Positions 36,973 to 45,598 of a stretch of 64,000 nucleotides of DNA are shown piece by piece. Numbering within the stretch: the stretch's first letter is position 1; every line of letters starts with the position of its first letter. The position numbers were made by a program, and so were the translations under genes. Origin of the DNA: Paraburkholderia rhynchosiae (GTDB lineage: Bacteria; Pseudomonadota; Gammaproteobacteria; Burkholderiales; Burkholderiaceae); assembly GCF_002879865.1 (NCBI RefSeq), contig NZ_PNXY01000033.1, positions 1-64,000 of the forward strand. Reading direction: 5' to 3'. Under the pieces are notes generated by a model, which had not been told where the DNA came from, did no database searches, and was given only the letters and a program-made list of their open reading frames with translations.

Positions 36973-38391
36973 ATGTCTACCGCTTCTCAGCCTCGTGCGA
37001 GCGCCGCCGCGCGACTCGAACGGCTGCCGTTTTCCGGTTATCACCGGACCATCTTCATCATCATCGCGATTGCGTTCTTCTTCGATTCAGTCGATCTAGG
37101 CACGATGACCTTCGTGCTTGGTTCGATCAAGACCGAGTTCGGTCTATCGACGGCAACCGCGGGACTCGTTGCGAGCGCAAGTTTCTTCGGGATGGTAGGC
37201 GGTGCCGCGGTTGCCGGTCTGCTCGCCGATCGCTTCGGACGACGGCCGGTTTTTCAGTGGAGCATGGTGCTGTGGGGCCTGGCTTCCTATCTGTGCTCGA
37301 CGGCACAGAGTGTCGAAGCGCTGATGTTTTATCGCGTGCTGCTGGGTTTCGGCATGGGCATGGAGTTTCCGATTGCGCAAACGCTGCTGTCGGAGTTCGT
37401 TCCGGCTTCTTCACGCGGACGCCTGATCGCGCTGATGGATGGCTTCTGGCCGCTCGGCTTCATCACGGCGGGCGTGGTGTCGTACTTTGTGCTGCCGGCC
37501 TTCGGCTGGCGCACGGAGTTTGCGTTGCTGGCGATTCCCGCGGTGTTCGTGCTGATCGTGCGCCGCGTCGTGCCCGAATCGCCGCGCTGGCTTGAACATC
37601 GCGGACGTCTTGACGAAGCCGACAAGATTCTCGCTGAAGTCGAAGTAAAGGTGATGAAGGCTGCGGGGCTGAGCCGTCTGCGCGCACCGGTCATGCTCGC
37701 CGAACCGGTGGCGGCGAAAGGCGCCGGTGCGTTTCGCGAGATATGGAGCGCGGCTTACCGGCGTCGCACGATTATGGTGTGGACGCTGTGGTTCTTCGCG
37801 TTGCTCGGTTTTTATGGGCTGACATCGTGGCTCGGCGCGTTGATGCAACAGGCCGGCTTTGCGGTGACGAAGTCGGTGTTGTACACGGTGCTCATTTCGC
37901 TCGGCGGCATTCCGGGCTTTATCTGCGCGGCCTGGCTGGTCGAACGTTGGGGACGCAAGCCGACCTGTATCGCGTCGCTCATGGGCAGCGCGGCGATGGC
38001 CTATGTGTACGGGCAAACCGCGCTGCACGCGCAGACGCCTACGTTGCTGATCTGCGCGGGCCTGGCGATGCAGTTCTTCATGTTCGCGATGTGGGCGGTG
38101 TTGTACACCTATACGCCGGAACTCTATGGCACCGGCGCTCGCGCGACAGGTTCTGGCTTCGCCTCGGCAATTGGCCGCGTAGGCTCGTTGATTGGGCCTT
38201 ATGTGGTGGGCGTCGTGCTGCCGATGTTCGGCCAGGGCGGCGTGTTTTCGCTCGGCGCGATGTGCTTTGTCATTGCGGCTGCGGCTGTGTGGGTACTCGG
38301 CATCGAGACGCGCGGGCTCGCCCTGGAGACGCTCGTCTCCGAAGCGGTCGAAAGCGATGCGCATGGCGTATTGAGTCCGGCGCGCGAATGA
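36973..38391 (+). CDS. MFS transporter (metabolite:H+ symporter type)
   Basis: A 472-residue major facilitator protein with about 12 hydrophobic segments. It has FFDSVDLGTMTFVLGSIK in helix 1, the motif A loop GLLADRFGRRPVFQW between helices 2 and 3, and VPASSRGRLIALMDG after helix 4. The central cytoplasmic loop is VPESPRWLEHRGRLDEADKI, a pattern shared with sugar and aromatic-acid/niacin-type carriers. ATG 36973 has AGGGGATGCC upstream; an in-frame ATG 36901 is less likely. The substrate cannot be told from sequence. It stands between the island and the bet genes. Confidence 0.87.
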   Translation: MSTASQPRASAAARLERLPFSGYHRTIFIIIAIAFFFDSVDLGTMTFVLGSIKTEFGLSTATAGLVASASFFGMVGGAAVAGLLADRFGRRPVFQWSMVLWGLASYLCSTAQSVEALMFYRVLLGFGMGMEFPIAQTLLSEFVPASSRGRLIALMDGFWPLGFITAGVVSYFVLPAFGWRTEFALLAIPAVFVLIVRRVVPESPRWLEHRGRLDEADKILAEVEVKVMKAAGLSRLRAPVMLAEPVAAKGAGAFREIWSAAYRRRTIMVWTLWFFALLGFYGLTSWLGALMQQAGFAVTKSVLYTVLISLGGIPGFICAAWLVERWGRKPTCIASLMGSAAMAYVYGQTALHAQTPTLLICAGLAMQFFMFAMWAVLYTYTPELYGTGARATGSGFASAIGRVGSLIGPYVVGVVLPMFGQGGVFSLGAMCFVIAAAAVWVLGIETRGLALETLVSEAVESDAHGVLSPARE

Positions 38392-38435
38392 ACGGTCATC
38401 TGGGTGTAGTCGCTGCCGGCTGCACCCTTCGCCGA

Positions 38436-38650
38436 TCACTTCAACGGGAAATATTGTCCGCTCGCAGCGAGCGCCGACACGATCCGATACGCCGCACTTA
38501 GGCGGTCTTCGATCGGGACATTCCCGTTGCCGAGTATCACAATGCCCAGTTGTTTCTGCGGAATAAAGGCGACGTATGCGCCGAATCCATTCGTCGAGCC
38601 GGTCTTGTTGATCCACATATCCTGCCGCGGCGGTTGCGGGCTTTCGCGGA
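38436..38650 (-). pseudogene. ampC: 3' remnant of a class C (AmpC-type) beta-lactamase gene
   Basis: About 70 codons encode the C-terminal end of a class C beta-lactamase: MWINKTGSTNGFGAYVAF (with the KTG box) followed by IPQKQLGIVILGNGNVP and AAYRIVSAL. The active-site SxxK and YxN parts are absent, so the gene has lost about 80 percent of its 5' end. The break lies near 38650, where homology stops. The normal stop (38436) is kept. No insertion sequence is seen at the break. Confidence 0.85.
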
Positions 38651-38699
38651 CCGCTGGCAATCGAAAGCAACTTGCGCGAGGGTCAAGAAAACTTAATGA

Positions 38700-38717
38700 G
38701 CGGGGAGAGCTCCCCGC
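38700..38717 (-). terminator. Probable terminator of the betIBA transcript
   Basis: The palindrome GCGGGGA-GAGC-TCCCCGC lies 18 nt downstream of the betA stop. On the minus strand it is followed by TCATTAAGTTTTC, a weak T-rich tail. Confidence 0.6.
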
Positions 38718-38735
38718 CCAAATGCAACCGAAAGC

Positions 38736-40421
38736 CTAAACCGTCGCTCGCTCACGCTTTCTCGAAGGCGCGCCATTCGCGACGAAGTAGGGCGTATCCA
38801 CGCGCGCCAACGCCTCGCGTCCGCGAATCCGATCCGCGATCTTTTCGGCGAGCATGATGGTCGGTGCGTTCAGATTGCCCGTGGTGATCAGCGGCATGAT
38901 CGACGCATCGACAACCCGCAGTCCCTGCATACCGTGCACGCGTCCTTCGTTGTCGACCACGGCCATGTCGTCGTAGCCCATCTTGCACGAACACGACGGA
39001 TGAAACGCCGTCTCCGCGCGCGCGCGCACGAAGGTGTCGAGCTGATCGTCGGTGGTGAGTTCGGCGCCCGGATTGAGCTCACGTCCACGGTAACGATCCA
39101 GCGCGGGTTGCCGCATGATCTCGCGCGTGATGCGGATGCCGTCGCGGAACTCGCGCCAGTCGAGCGGATCCGCCATGTAGTTGAACAGGATGCTCGGATG
39201 CGCCGCAGGATCGCGCGACGTGAGCTTCACGCGGCCACGGCTCGGCGAACGCATCGAGCCGACGTGTGCCTGGAAGCCATGCATCTTGATCGCGTTCGAG
39301 CCGTTGTAATTGATCGCGACGGGCAGGAAGTGATACTGGATGTTGGGCCACAGGTCGTCGTCGCGTGTACGAATGAAGCCGCCCGCTTCGAACTGATTGC
39401 TTGCGCCAATGCCCGTGCCCTTCAGCATCCATTCGAGTCCGATGGCCGGCTGATTCCACCACTGCAACGCGGGGTAGAGCGAGACCGGCTCCTTGCACTC
39501 GTACTGGATGTACATCTCCAGGTGATCCTGCAAGTTTTCGCCGACGCCCGGCAGATCGTGAACGAGCGGAATGTCGAGTTCCCGCAGCCACGTCGAGCGG
39601 CCCACGCCTGAGCGCTGCAGCAATTGCGGCGATGCGATTGCGCCGCTGCACACCAGCACTTCGCGGCGCGCATGCGCGTTCACCGCAGCGCCGTTATGCA
39701 GATACGCGACGCCGACCGCCCGCTTGCCGGAGAACAGCACGCGATCCGTCAGCGCATGCGTAACGATGGTCAGATTAGGACGCGCCTTTGCGCGATCCAG
39801 ATAGCCGCGCGCGGTGCTCGCGCGCCGGCCGTTCGGCGTGACGGTGCGATCCATCGGACCGAAGCCTTCCTGCTGATAGCCGTTCAGATCTTCCGTGCGC
39901 GGAAAACCGGCCTGCACACCTGCCTCGACCATTGCGGCGAAAAGCGGGTTATTGCCGGGCTTGCTCGTGGTCACATGCACGGGACCGTCGCCGCCGTGAT
40001 AGGCGTTCGGACCCGCGTCGCGTGTCTCGGCTTTGCGGAAATATGGCAGGCAATCCAGATACGCCCAGTTTTCCAGACCGGAGCGTGTAGCCCAGCCGTC
40101 GTAATCGAGCGCGTTGCCGCGGATATAGCACATGCCGTTGATCAGCGACGACCCGCCGAGCCCCTTGCCACGTCCGCATTCCATACGGCGGTTGTTCATA
40201 TACGGCTCGGGGTCCGTCTCGTACGCCCAGTTATAGCGGCGCCCTTGCAACGGATAGGCGAGCGCGGCCGGCATCTGCGTGCGGAAATCGAGGCGGTAAT
40301 CGGGGCCGCCTGCTTCGAGCAGCAGCACCGTGACGCCGGCGTCCTCGGTGAGACGCGACGCGAGCACGTTGCCCGCCGAGCCCGCGCCGACGACGATGTA
40401 GTCGTATTCGTTCGAAGTCAT
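38736..40421 (-). CDS. betA: Choline dehydrogenase
   Basis: A 561-residue GMC-family flavoprotein that oxidises choline to betaine aldehyde. The N-terminal FAD motif is VVGAGSAGNVLASRL, followed by the GMC signature MECGRGKGLGGSSLINGM and the C-terminal FHPSCSCKMGYDDMAV with the active-site His. Length and start (ATG 40421) are normal. It is the last gene of the betI-betB-betA unit, 11 nt after betB. Confidence 0.95.
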   Translation of the reverse strand: MTSNEYDYIVVGAGSAGNVLASRLTEDAGVTVLLLEAGGPDYRLDFRTQMPAALAYPLQGRRYNWAYETDPEPYMNNRRMECGRGKGLGGSSLINGMCYIRGNALDYDGWATRSGLENWAYLDCLPYFRKAETRDAGPNAYHGGDGPVHVTTSKPGNNPLFAAMVEAGVQAGFPRTEDLNGYQQEGFGPMDRTVTPNGRRASTARGYLDRAKARPNLTIVTHALTDRVLFSGKRAVGVAYLHNGAAVNAHARREVLVCSGAIASPQLLQRSGVGRSTWLRELDIPLVHDLPGVGENLQDHLEMYIQYECKEPVSLYPALQWWNQPAIGLEWMLKGTGIGASNQFEAGGFIRTRDDDLWPNIQYHFLPVAINYNGSNAIKMHGFQAHVGSMRSPSRGRVKLTSRDPAAHPSILFNYMADPLDWREFRDGIRITREIMRQPALDRYRGRELNPGAELTTDDQLDTFVRARAETAFHPSCSCKMGYDDMAVVDNEGRVHGMQGLRVVDASIMPLITTGNLNAPTIMLAEKIADRIRGREALARVDTPYFVANGAPSRKRERATV

Positions 40422-40432
40422 GGCTGCGCTCC

Positions 40433-41902
40433 TCAGAACACCGGTTGATACGGGCCGAGCTCGACCTGCACCGACTTGATGCGTGTGTAGTGCTCCAGCG
40501 TGGTAATGCCGTTTTCGCGTCCCACGCCCGATTGTTTGTAGCCGCCCACGGGCATCTCAGCCGGCGATTCGCCCCACGTGTTGATCCAGCAAATACCCGC
40601 TTCCAGACGATGAATCACGCGATGCGCGCCCGCCAGGTTCTCGGTGACGACGCCGGCGGCAAGCCCATAAGCGGTGCGATTCGCGCGCTCGATGGCTTCG
40701 TCTTCATCGTCGAATACGAGAATGCTCATCACAGGGCCGAAGATTTCCTCGCGCACGATGCGCATGTCGTCATTGCAACCGGCGAACACGGTCGGTTCGA
40801 CGTAGTGGCCCTGGCCGAAGTGGCCTTCGGTGAGGCGCTTGCCGCCCGCTATCAGCCGCGCGCCATCCTGCACGCCGCTTTCGATGTAGCCGAGCACCTT
40901 CTGCAATTGCGCGGGGCTCACGAGCGGGCCGAAGTTGGTGGCGGCATCAGTCGGCGCGCCCACGCGGATGCGTTTGACACGCTCGAGCACCAGCGCTTCG
41001 AATCGTTCGAGCACACTGCGTTGCACGAACACGCGCGTGCCGTTCGTGCAGACCTGGCCCGAGCTGAAGAAGTTGGCGCTCATCGCGATATCGGCGGCTC
41101 GTTCCAGATTGGCGTCGTCGAAAACGAGCAGCGGGGACTTGCCACCGAGCTCCATCGTCACTTCTTTCAACGACGACGCGCCCGCCATCGACATCACTTT
41201 CTTGCCCGTTTCCACGCCGCCCGTGAACGAAATTTTTTCGATGTCCGGATGCGCGGCCAGCATGGCGCCCACACGGCCGTCGCCTTGCACGACGTTGAAC
41301 ACGCCGGGTGGCACGCCGGCCTCGGTGTAGATTTCGGCGAGCTTCAACGCTGAGAGGGGCGTGACTTCGCTCGGCTTGAAGATCATCGCATTGCCTGCCG
41401 CGAGCGCGGGTGCCGACTTCCAGCACGCGATCTGAATCGGATAATTCCATGCGCCGATGCCCGCGCATACGCCGAGCGGTTCGCGCCGCGTATACACGAA
41501 CGACGAAGGCCGCAATGGAATCTGCTGCCCTTCGATAGCCGTGGCAAGGCCCGCGTAATACTCGATCACGTCCGCGCCGGTGACGATGTCCACCGCCTGC
41601 GTCTCGGCAATTGGCTTGCCGGTGTCGCGCGTTTCCAGCGCGGCGAGTTCGTCGTTGCGCTCGCGCAGAATATCGACCGCGCGGCGCAAGATGCGCGAGC
41701 GCTGCATGGCCGTGAGCGCCGCCCACTGGCGCTGACCGTCACGGGCGGATTGCACAGCGCGATCGACGTCCGCGGCGCTCGCCTGCTGAACCGTGGCGAG
41801 CGTCTCGCCGGTGGCGGGATCGAACGTGTCGAAAGTTTCTGCGCCGGTCCCGTCGACATAAGCGCCGCCGATATAGAGACGTTGCGTTGCGAATAGCGCC
41901 AT
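40433..41902 (-). CDS. betB: Betaine aldehyde dehydrogenase
   Basis: A 489-residue NAD(P)+ aldehyde dehydrogenase converting betaine aldehyde to glycine betaine. It has VTMELGGKSPLLVF with the general-base Glu, FTGGVETGKKVM as the cofactor loop and FFSSGQVCTNGTRVF with the catalytic Cys. ATG 41902 is a good start. It sits between betI and betA on the same strand; about 50 nt separates it from betI. Family identity is clear, and specificity follows from the operon. Confidence 0.96.
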   Translation of the reverse strand: MALFATQRLYIGGAYVDGTGAETFDTFDPATGETLATVQQASAADVDRAVQSARDGQRQWAALTAMQRSRILRRAVDILRERNDELAALETRDTGKPIAETQAVDIVTGADVIEYYAGLATAIEGQQIPLRPSSFVYTRREPLGVCAGIGAWNYPIQIACWKSAPALAAGNAMIFKPSEVTPLSALKLAEIYTEAGVPPGVFNVVQGDGRVGAMLAAHPDIEKISFTGGVETGKKVMSMAGASSLKEVTMELGGKSPLLVFDDANLERAADIAMSANFFSSGQVCTNGTRVFVQRSVLERFEALVLERVKRIRVGAPTDAATNFGPLVSPAQLQKVLGYIESGVQDGARLIAGGKRLTEGHFGQGHYVEPTVFAGCNDDMRIVREEIFGPVMSILVFDDEDEAIERANRTAYGLAAGVVTENLAGAHRVIHRLEAGICWINTWGESPAEMPVGGYKQSGVGRENGITTLEHYTRIKSVQVELGPYQPVF

Positions 41903-41953
41903 GACTTGCTCCTTGATAAAGATATCGTCGGCTCTTGCGTGCCTGTTATGCGC

Positions 41954-42541
41954 TTATTCGCGCGCCGCCAGAACGAGATCGATGTATTCATTGGCCACAC
42001 GTAGCGCGGCTTTGGTATCGAACGGTTCGCCCGACAGTGCGCCGCGCAGCCACAATCCATCGATCAATGCCGCCAGGCCGCTCGCCGCGCGCCGCGCCGC
42101 GGCACGCGGCATCGCTTTCGAAAAATCCGCGCACAGGTTCGAGTTCAGGCGGCGTGTATTCACGTATTGCAGCCGCCGCAGATGCGGCTTGTGCATGCTC
42201 TCCGACCAGAACGCAAGCCACGTTTTCATGACCGGCGCGCTGGTTTGCTCGACGTCGAAATTCGCGGCGACCACCGCGCGTAGTTTCGAGCGCGGGTCCG
42301 TCTTTGCCGCCCGGCGCCGGCGCGAAGTGGCTTGCCACAAATCGCGCAGCACGTGACGCATGGTGGCTTCGAGCAAGCCGTCCTTGTCGCCGAAATAGTG
42401 GCTGACGATGCCAGTCGAAATGCTCGCGCGCTGCGCGACCGACGCCAGCGTGGCGCCCGCGAGACCGGTCTGGTCGATGGTGAGCAGCGTCGCGTCGATG
42501 AGTTGCGCGCGACGGATTTCGCGCATTCCGAGTTTTGGCAT
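41954..42541 (-). CDS. betI: TetR-family repressor of choline genes
   Basis: A 195-residue TetR-family regulator. It starts MPKLGMREIRRAQLIDATL and has the helix-turn-helix ASVAQRASISTGIVSHYFGDKDGL typical of BetI. The start at 42541 is chosen by comparison with BetI proteins; a longer frame reaches 42643 but would overlap the operator. BetI represses betIBA and is relieved by choline. It is divergent from fdhA, with the operator between them. Confidence 0.94.
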   Translation of the reverse strand: MPKLGMREIRRAQLIDATLLTIDQTGLAGATLASVAQRASISTGIVSHYFGDKDGLLEATMRHVLRDLWQATSRRRRAAKTDPRSKLRAVVAANFDVEQTSAPVMKTWLAFWSESMHKPHLRRLQYVNTRRLNSNLCADFSKAMPRAAARRAASGLAALIDGLWLRGALSGEPFDTKAALRVANEYIDLVLAARE

Positions 42542-42626
42542 GATGACGGTGTGAAGAATGAACCATGCGCAGCGGCGATTGGCCTGTGCGCTCGCCTGCC
42601 TATTCAATCGGTGCATGGTAGATTTT

Positions 42627-42650
42627 TTATATTGAACGGTCAATCAATAA
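42627..42650. promoter_or_regulatory. BetI operator
   Basis: The palindrome ATTGA-ACGG-TCAAT (42631-42644) lies within an AT-rich frame. On the minus strand it reads TTATTGATTGACCGTTCAAT, nearly the same as the Escherichia coli betI-betT operator as I recall it. It lies about 90 nt upstream of betI and about 145 nt from fdhA. Confidence 0.85.
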
Positions 42651-42668
42651 AAAATTGGGATTTTCGGC

Positions 42669-42697
42669 GATGTCGGTTCCAGCCAAACCCATGTCGC
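42669..42697 (+). promoter_or_regulatory. Candidate GbdR site upstream of fdhA
   Basis: A direct repeat of ATGTCG (42670-42675 and 42691-42696) with 21-bp spacing, two helical turns, as expected for an AraC-family dimer. The same spacing recurs upstream of the genes at 57281 and 63090. It lies about 97 nt before the fdhA ATG. Confidence 0.5.
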
Positions 42698-42793
42698 GTT
42701 CGATGCAGGTGGTTGCTTGCAGCGGGCGCTACGCTCTTTGGACGGCGTGCCGCGCGCAAGCAGCGCGCCGCTCACAAGACATGGAGACATTCA

Positions 42794-43993
42794 ATGAGCA
42801 GCAATCGCGGCGTCGTATATCTCGGCCAGGGCAAGGTGGAAGTGCAATCGATCGACTATCCGAAGATGGTCGATCCACGTGGCCGCGCAATCGGCCATGG
42901 TGTGATTCTGAAGGTTGTCAGCACGAATATTTGCGGCTCGGACCAGCACATGGTGCGCGGCCGCACGACTGCCCAGGTCGGCCTCGTGCTCGGCCATGAG
43001 ATTACCGGCGAGGTAATCGAAGTGGGCCGCGACGTCGAGACGCTGAACATCGGCGATCTGGTGTCGGTGCCGTTCAACGTGGCTTGTGGACGGTGCCCGA
43101 CCTGCAAATCGCAGAACACGGGCGTCTGCCTGAACGTGAATCCGTCACGCGCGGGCGGCGCTTATGGTTACGTGGACATGGGTGGCTGGATTGGCGGTCA
43201 GGCCGAGTACGTGCTGGTGCCGTACGCCGATTTCAACTTGCTGAAATTCCCCGACCCCGCACAGGCGATGTCGAAAATTCGTGACCTCACTTGTCTGTCC
43301 GACATTCTGCCAACCGGCTATCACGGCGCAGTGATGGCGGGCGTGAAGCCGGGCGCGACGGTTTATGTCGCGGGCGCGGGCCCGGTCGGCATGGCGGCGG
43401 CCGCGTCGGCGCGCCTCCTGGGCGCGGCTTGCACGATTGTCGGCGACATGAACGAGGCGCGTCTCGCGCACGCGCGCAAGATGGGCTTCGAGACCGTCGA
43501 TCTGTCGAAAGATGCGACGCTCGGTGAACAGATCGAGCAGATTCTCGGCAAGCCCGAAGTGGATTGCGCGGTGGATTGCGTGGGTTTCGAGGCGCACGGC
43601 CATGGCGCCAGCGGTTCGCATGAAGAAGCGCCGGCCACCGTACTCAATTCGCTGATGGAAATCACGCGGGCGGCCGGCGCGATCGGCATTCCGGGCCTCT
43701 ACGTCACCGACGATCCGGGCGCCGCCGACGCCGCCGCGCGCAAAGGCAGCCTGAGCATCCGCTTCGGACTCGGCTGGGCCAAGTCGCATTCGTTCCATAC
43801 AGGCCAAACGCCGGTGATGAAGTACAACCACAATCTGATGCAGGCGATCTTGTGGGACCGCTTGCCGATTGCGGACATCGTGAACGTGACCGTGGTGTCG
43901 CTCGATCAGGCGCCGGATGGTTACCGCCAGTTCGACGGCGGAGCGCCGAAGAAGTTTGTTATCGATCCGCACGGCTTGCTGAAGGCGGCGTGA
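42794..43993 (+). CDS. fdhA: Glutathione-independent formaldehyde dehydrogenase
   Basis: A 399-residue zinc alcohol dehydrogenase family protein. It has catalytic-zinc motifs NICGSDQHMVRG and GLVLGHEITGEV, a structural zinc lobe CGRCPTCKSQNTGVC and a cofactor motif GAGPVGMAAAASARL. Such enzymes carry bound NAD+ and oxidise formaldehyde to formate. Formaldehyde is released when betaine and dimethylglycine are demethylated, which explains its place here. ATG 42794 fits homologues (MSSNRGVVYLGQGKVEVQ); longer upstream frames do not. It is divergent from betI. Confidence 0.95.
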   Translation: MSSNRGVVYLGQGKVEVQSIDYPKMVDPRGRAIGHGVILKVVSTNICGSDQHMVRGRTTAQVGLVLGHEITGEVIEVGRDVETLNIGDLVSVPFNVACGRCPTCKSQNTGVCLNVNPSRAGGAYGYVDMGGWIGGQAEYVLVPYADFNLLKFPDPAQAMSKIRDLTCLSDILPTGYHGAVMAGVKPGATVYVAGAGPVGMAAAASARLLGAACTIVGDMNEARLAHARKMGFETVDLSKDATLGEQIEQILGKPEVDCAVDCVGFEAHGHGASGSHEEAPATVLNSLMEITRAAGAIGIPGLYVTDDPGAADAAARKGSLSIRFGLGWAKSHSFHTGQTPVMKYNHNLMQAILWDRLPIADIVNVTVVSLDQAPDGYRQFDGGAPKKFVIDPHGLLKAA

Positions 43994-44022
43994 TGCCCGC
44001 GTGAAATAGCAGCTCGCAATAG

Positions 44023-44058
44023 AAAACGCGTTGAACGGATTGCCGTTCAACGCGTTTT
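44023..44058. terminator. Bidirectional terminator between fdhA and gbdR
   Basis: A perfect 16-bp stem (AAAACGCGTTGAACGG and its complement) with a 4-nt loop ATTG. It has an A-tract on the left and a T-tract on the right, so it works in both directions between convergent genes. Confidence 0.95.
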
Positions 44059-44093
44059 TGCCTGGTGACGATGGTAACGAATATTGGCGCCGC

Positions 44094-45089
44094 TCACGCC
44101 GCCATTACGGGCGCCGAGGCGAGAGAAGGCGCTTGCTTGCGCCGTTCACGTGTGGGCGCAGTGCCGAATGCATCGCGATAGCTCTTCGAAAAATGGCAAG
44201 CCGACTGGAAGCCGCAAGCCATCGTGATATGCATGATCGACATGTCCGTTTGCAGCAGCAACTCGCGCGCGCGCCGCAAACGCAGCGTCAGGTAGTAATG
44301 CGTCGGCGTCATCCCGAGATGCTCGCGGAAGAGGCGCTGCAACTGCCGTTGCGACATGCCCGCGAGCCGCGCGAGTTCTTCGCGTGACAGCGGTTCTTCG
44401 ATGTTGTTCTCCATCAGCGAGATCACTTCGAAGAGCGACTTGTTGGCTGAACCGAGCCGCGCGACCAGTGGCATTTTCTGTTGCGCACTCGTATCGCGCA
44501 CATGTTCGACGATGAACTGCTCGGCGATCTGCGTCACACGAGCGGTGCCGACGCGCGGCGCGATCAGGTTGAGCATCATGTCGAGCGGCGCGACGCCGCC
44601 GGTGCACGTGACGCGGTCTCGATCGATCACGAACAGTTCTTTCAGGAAGCGCGTGTCCGGGAATTCTTCTTTCAGCGCCGACATGTTCTCCCAGTGAATC
44701 GCGCATGCGTAGCCCGCGAGCAAACCGGCGCGCGCGAGCGCATAGGTGCCCGTGCACAGGCTGCCGAGCACACAGCCCATGCGGGCGAAACGGCGCAACG
44801 CGGAGAGATGGGCTTGCGTGGTCGCGCGCTGCACGTCGATGCCGCCGATCACGAACACGATATCCGGCTGGCCGACGCATTCGACCGGACCCGTATCGAC
44901 CGACAGGCCATTGCTTGCCGTGACCGGGCCGCCTTCTGGACTCACGATGGACCAGCGATAAAGCGTCTGTCCCGCCAGGTAGTTCGCCATGCGCAACACT
45001 TCGATCGCGTTGGTGAAGGCGATCATTGTGAAGTTCGGAACGGGCATGAAGGCGAAATGCGACAGAGACGCCGTGCGGTCGGTGGACAT
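44094..45089 (-). CDS. gbdR: AraC-family activator of betaine catabolism
   Basis: About 331 residues. The N-terminal DJ-1/PfpI-like (GATase1) domain includes FAFMPVPNFTMIAFTNAIEVL and GSLCTGTYALARAGLLAGY. The C-terminal AraC domain includes LSREELARLAGMSQRQLQRLF and ITMACGFQSACHFSKSYRDAFG. This architecture matches GbdR, which senses glycine betaine and dimethylglycine and turns on gbc, dgc and transport genes. ATG 45089 is taken; a longer frame uses a TTG at 45143. It faces the glyA-led operon across a 509-nt region. Confidence 0.92.
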   Translation of the reverse strand: MSTDRTASLSHFAFMPVPNFTMIAFTNAIEVLRMANYLAGQTLYRWSIVSPEGGPVTASNGLSVDTGPVECVGQPDIVFVIGGIDVQRATTQAHLSALRRFARMGCVLGSLCTGTYALARAGLLAGYACAIHWENMSALKEEFPDTRFLKELFVIDRDRVTCTGGVAPLDMMLNLIAPRVGTARVTQIAEQFIVEHVRDTSAQQKMPLVARLGSANKSLFEVISLMENNIEEPLSREELARLAGMSQRQLQRLFREHLGMTPTHYYLTLRLRRARELLLQTDMSIMHITMACGFQSACHFSKSYRDAFGTAPTRERRKQAPSLASAPVMAA

Positions 45090-45598
45090 GTGAGGGGTGA
45101 TTCCTTCGAATCTATAGTGTCGCGTCGCCGTGGGGTGCGGCAACTAACGCAATTTTGAGGACTAGCGCAACTACCATGCCATCAGGCTAAACCCTCGGTT
45201 GTGGATGCCGACACATCAAACGCCCGAGAAACGGCACCAGGACAGCGCTGCGGCCCGATTGGTTCGCACCGTAAAAGCGCACTACGTCCAACCGCAGTGC
45301 AGCATTGCGCCCGCAAAGAACGGTCGTTCGGCACAGCGCGACCGGATTTGAGCGCCATGACTCAGGGTCATTACTGAGGCATCGTCCAGGACATGGGCGG
45401 GACGCGCGGGGCGACTTGTCGAAAATGGTCGCTTATGGCGGAAAAGGCAAAGAACACGTCTGAATTCATAAATTGACGCACGAGGCAAGCGTCAAGAATA
45501 GACGCAATGCAACCCGGTATCAGCAGGGCAAGAGCGACGCTCAAGCGAAGCTCCAGCAGCGCTTCCGGGCCTTCCGTCAACGACCCCACGGACCTTCC
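45090..45598. other. Divergent promoter region between gbdR and glyA
   Basis: About 510 nt with no convincing gene. It includes ATGGTCGC at 45425-45432, identical to the first half of the candidate GbdR site at 57171, with related ATGGCGG 10 nt downstream. An inverted TGCCG/CGGCA pair lies at 45206-45236. It probably drives the long glyA to gbcB operon. Confidence 0.5.
45425..45432 (+). promoter_or_regulatory. Possible GbdR half-site upstream of glyA
   Basis: The octamer ATGGTCGC is shared with 57171-57178. The second half-site at 21 bp is not present, so this is weaker than the other candidates. Confidence 0.3.

Larger units (their letters stand above)
38392..38735. other. Gap with a beta-lactamase remnant and a terminator
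   Basis: No intact gene. It contains the 3' remnant of an ampC-like gene (38436-38650) and the betA-side hairpin at 38700-38717. Confidence 0.7.

Noticed and set aside
36713..37099. Small plus-strand frame before the MFS gene
   Set aside because: It overlaps the MFS start in another frame, has no clear ribosome site and no family features.
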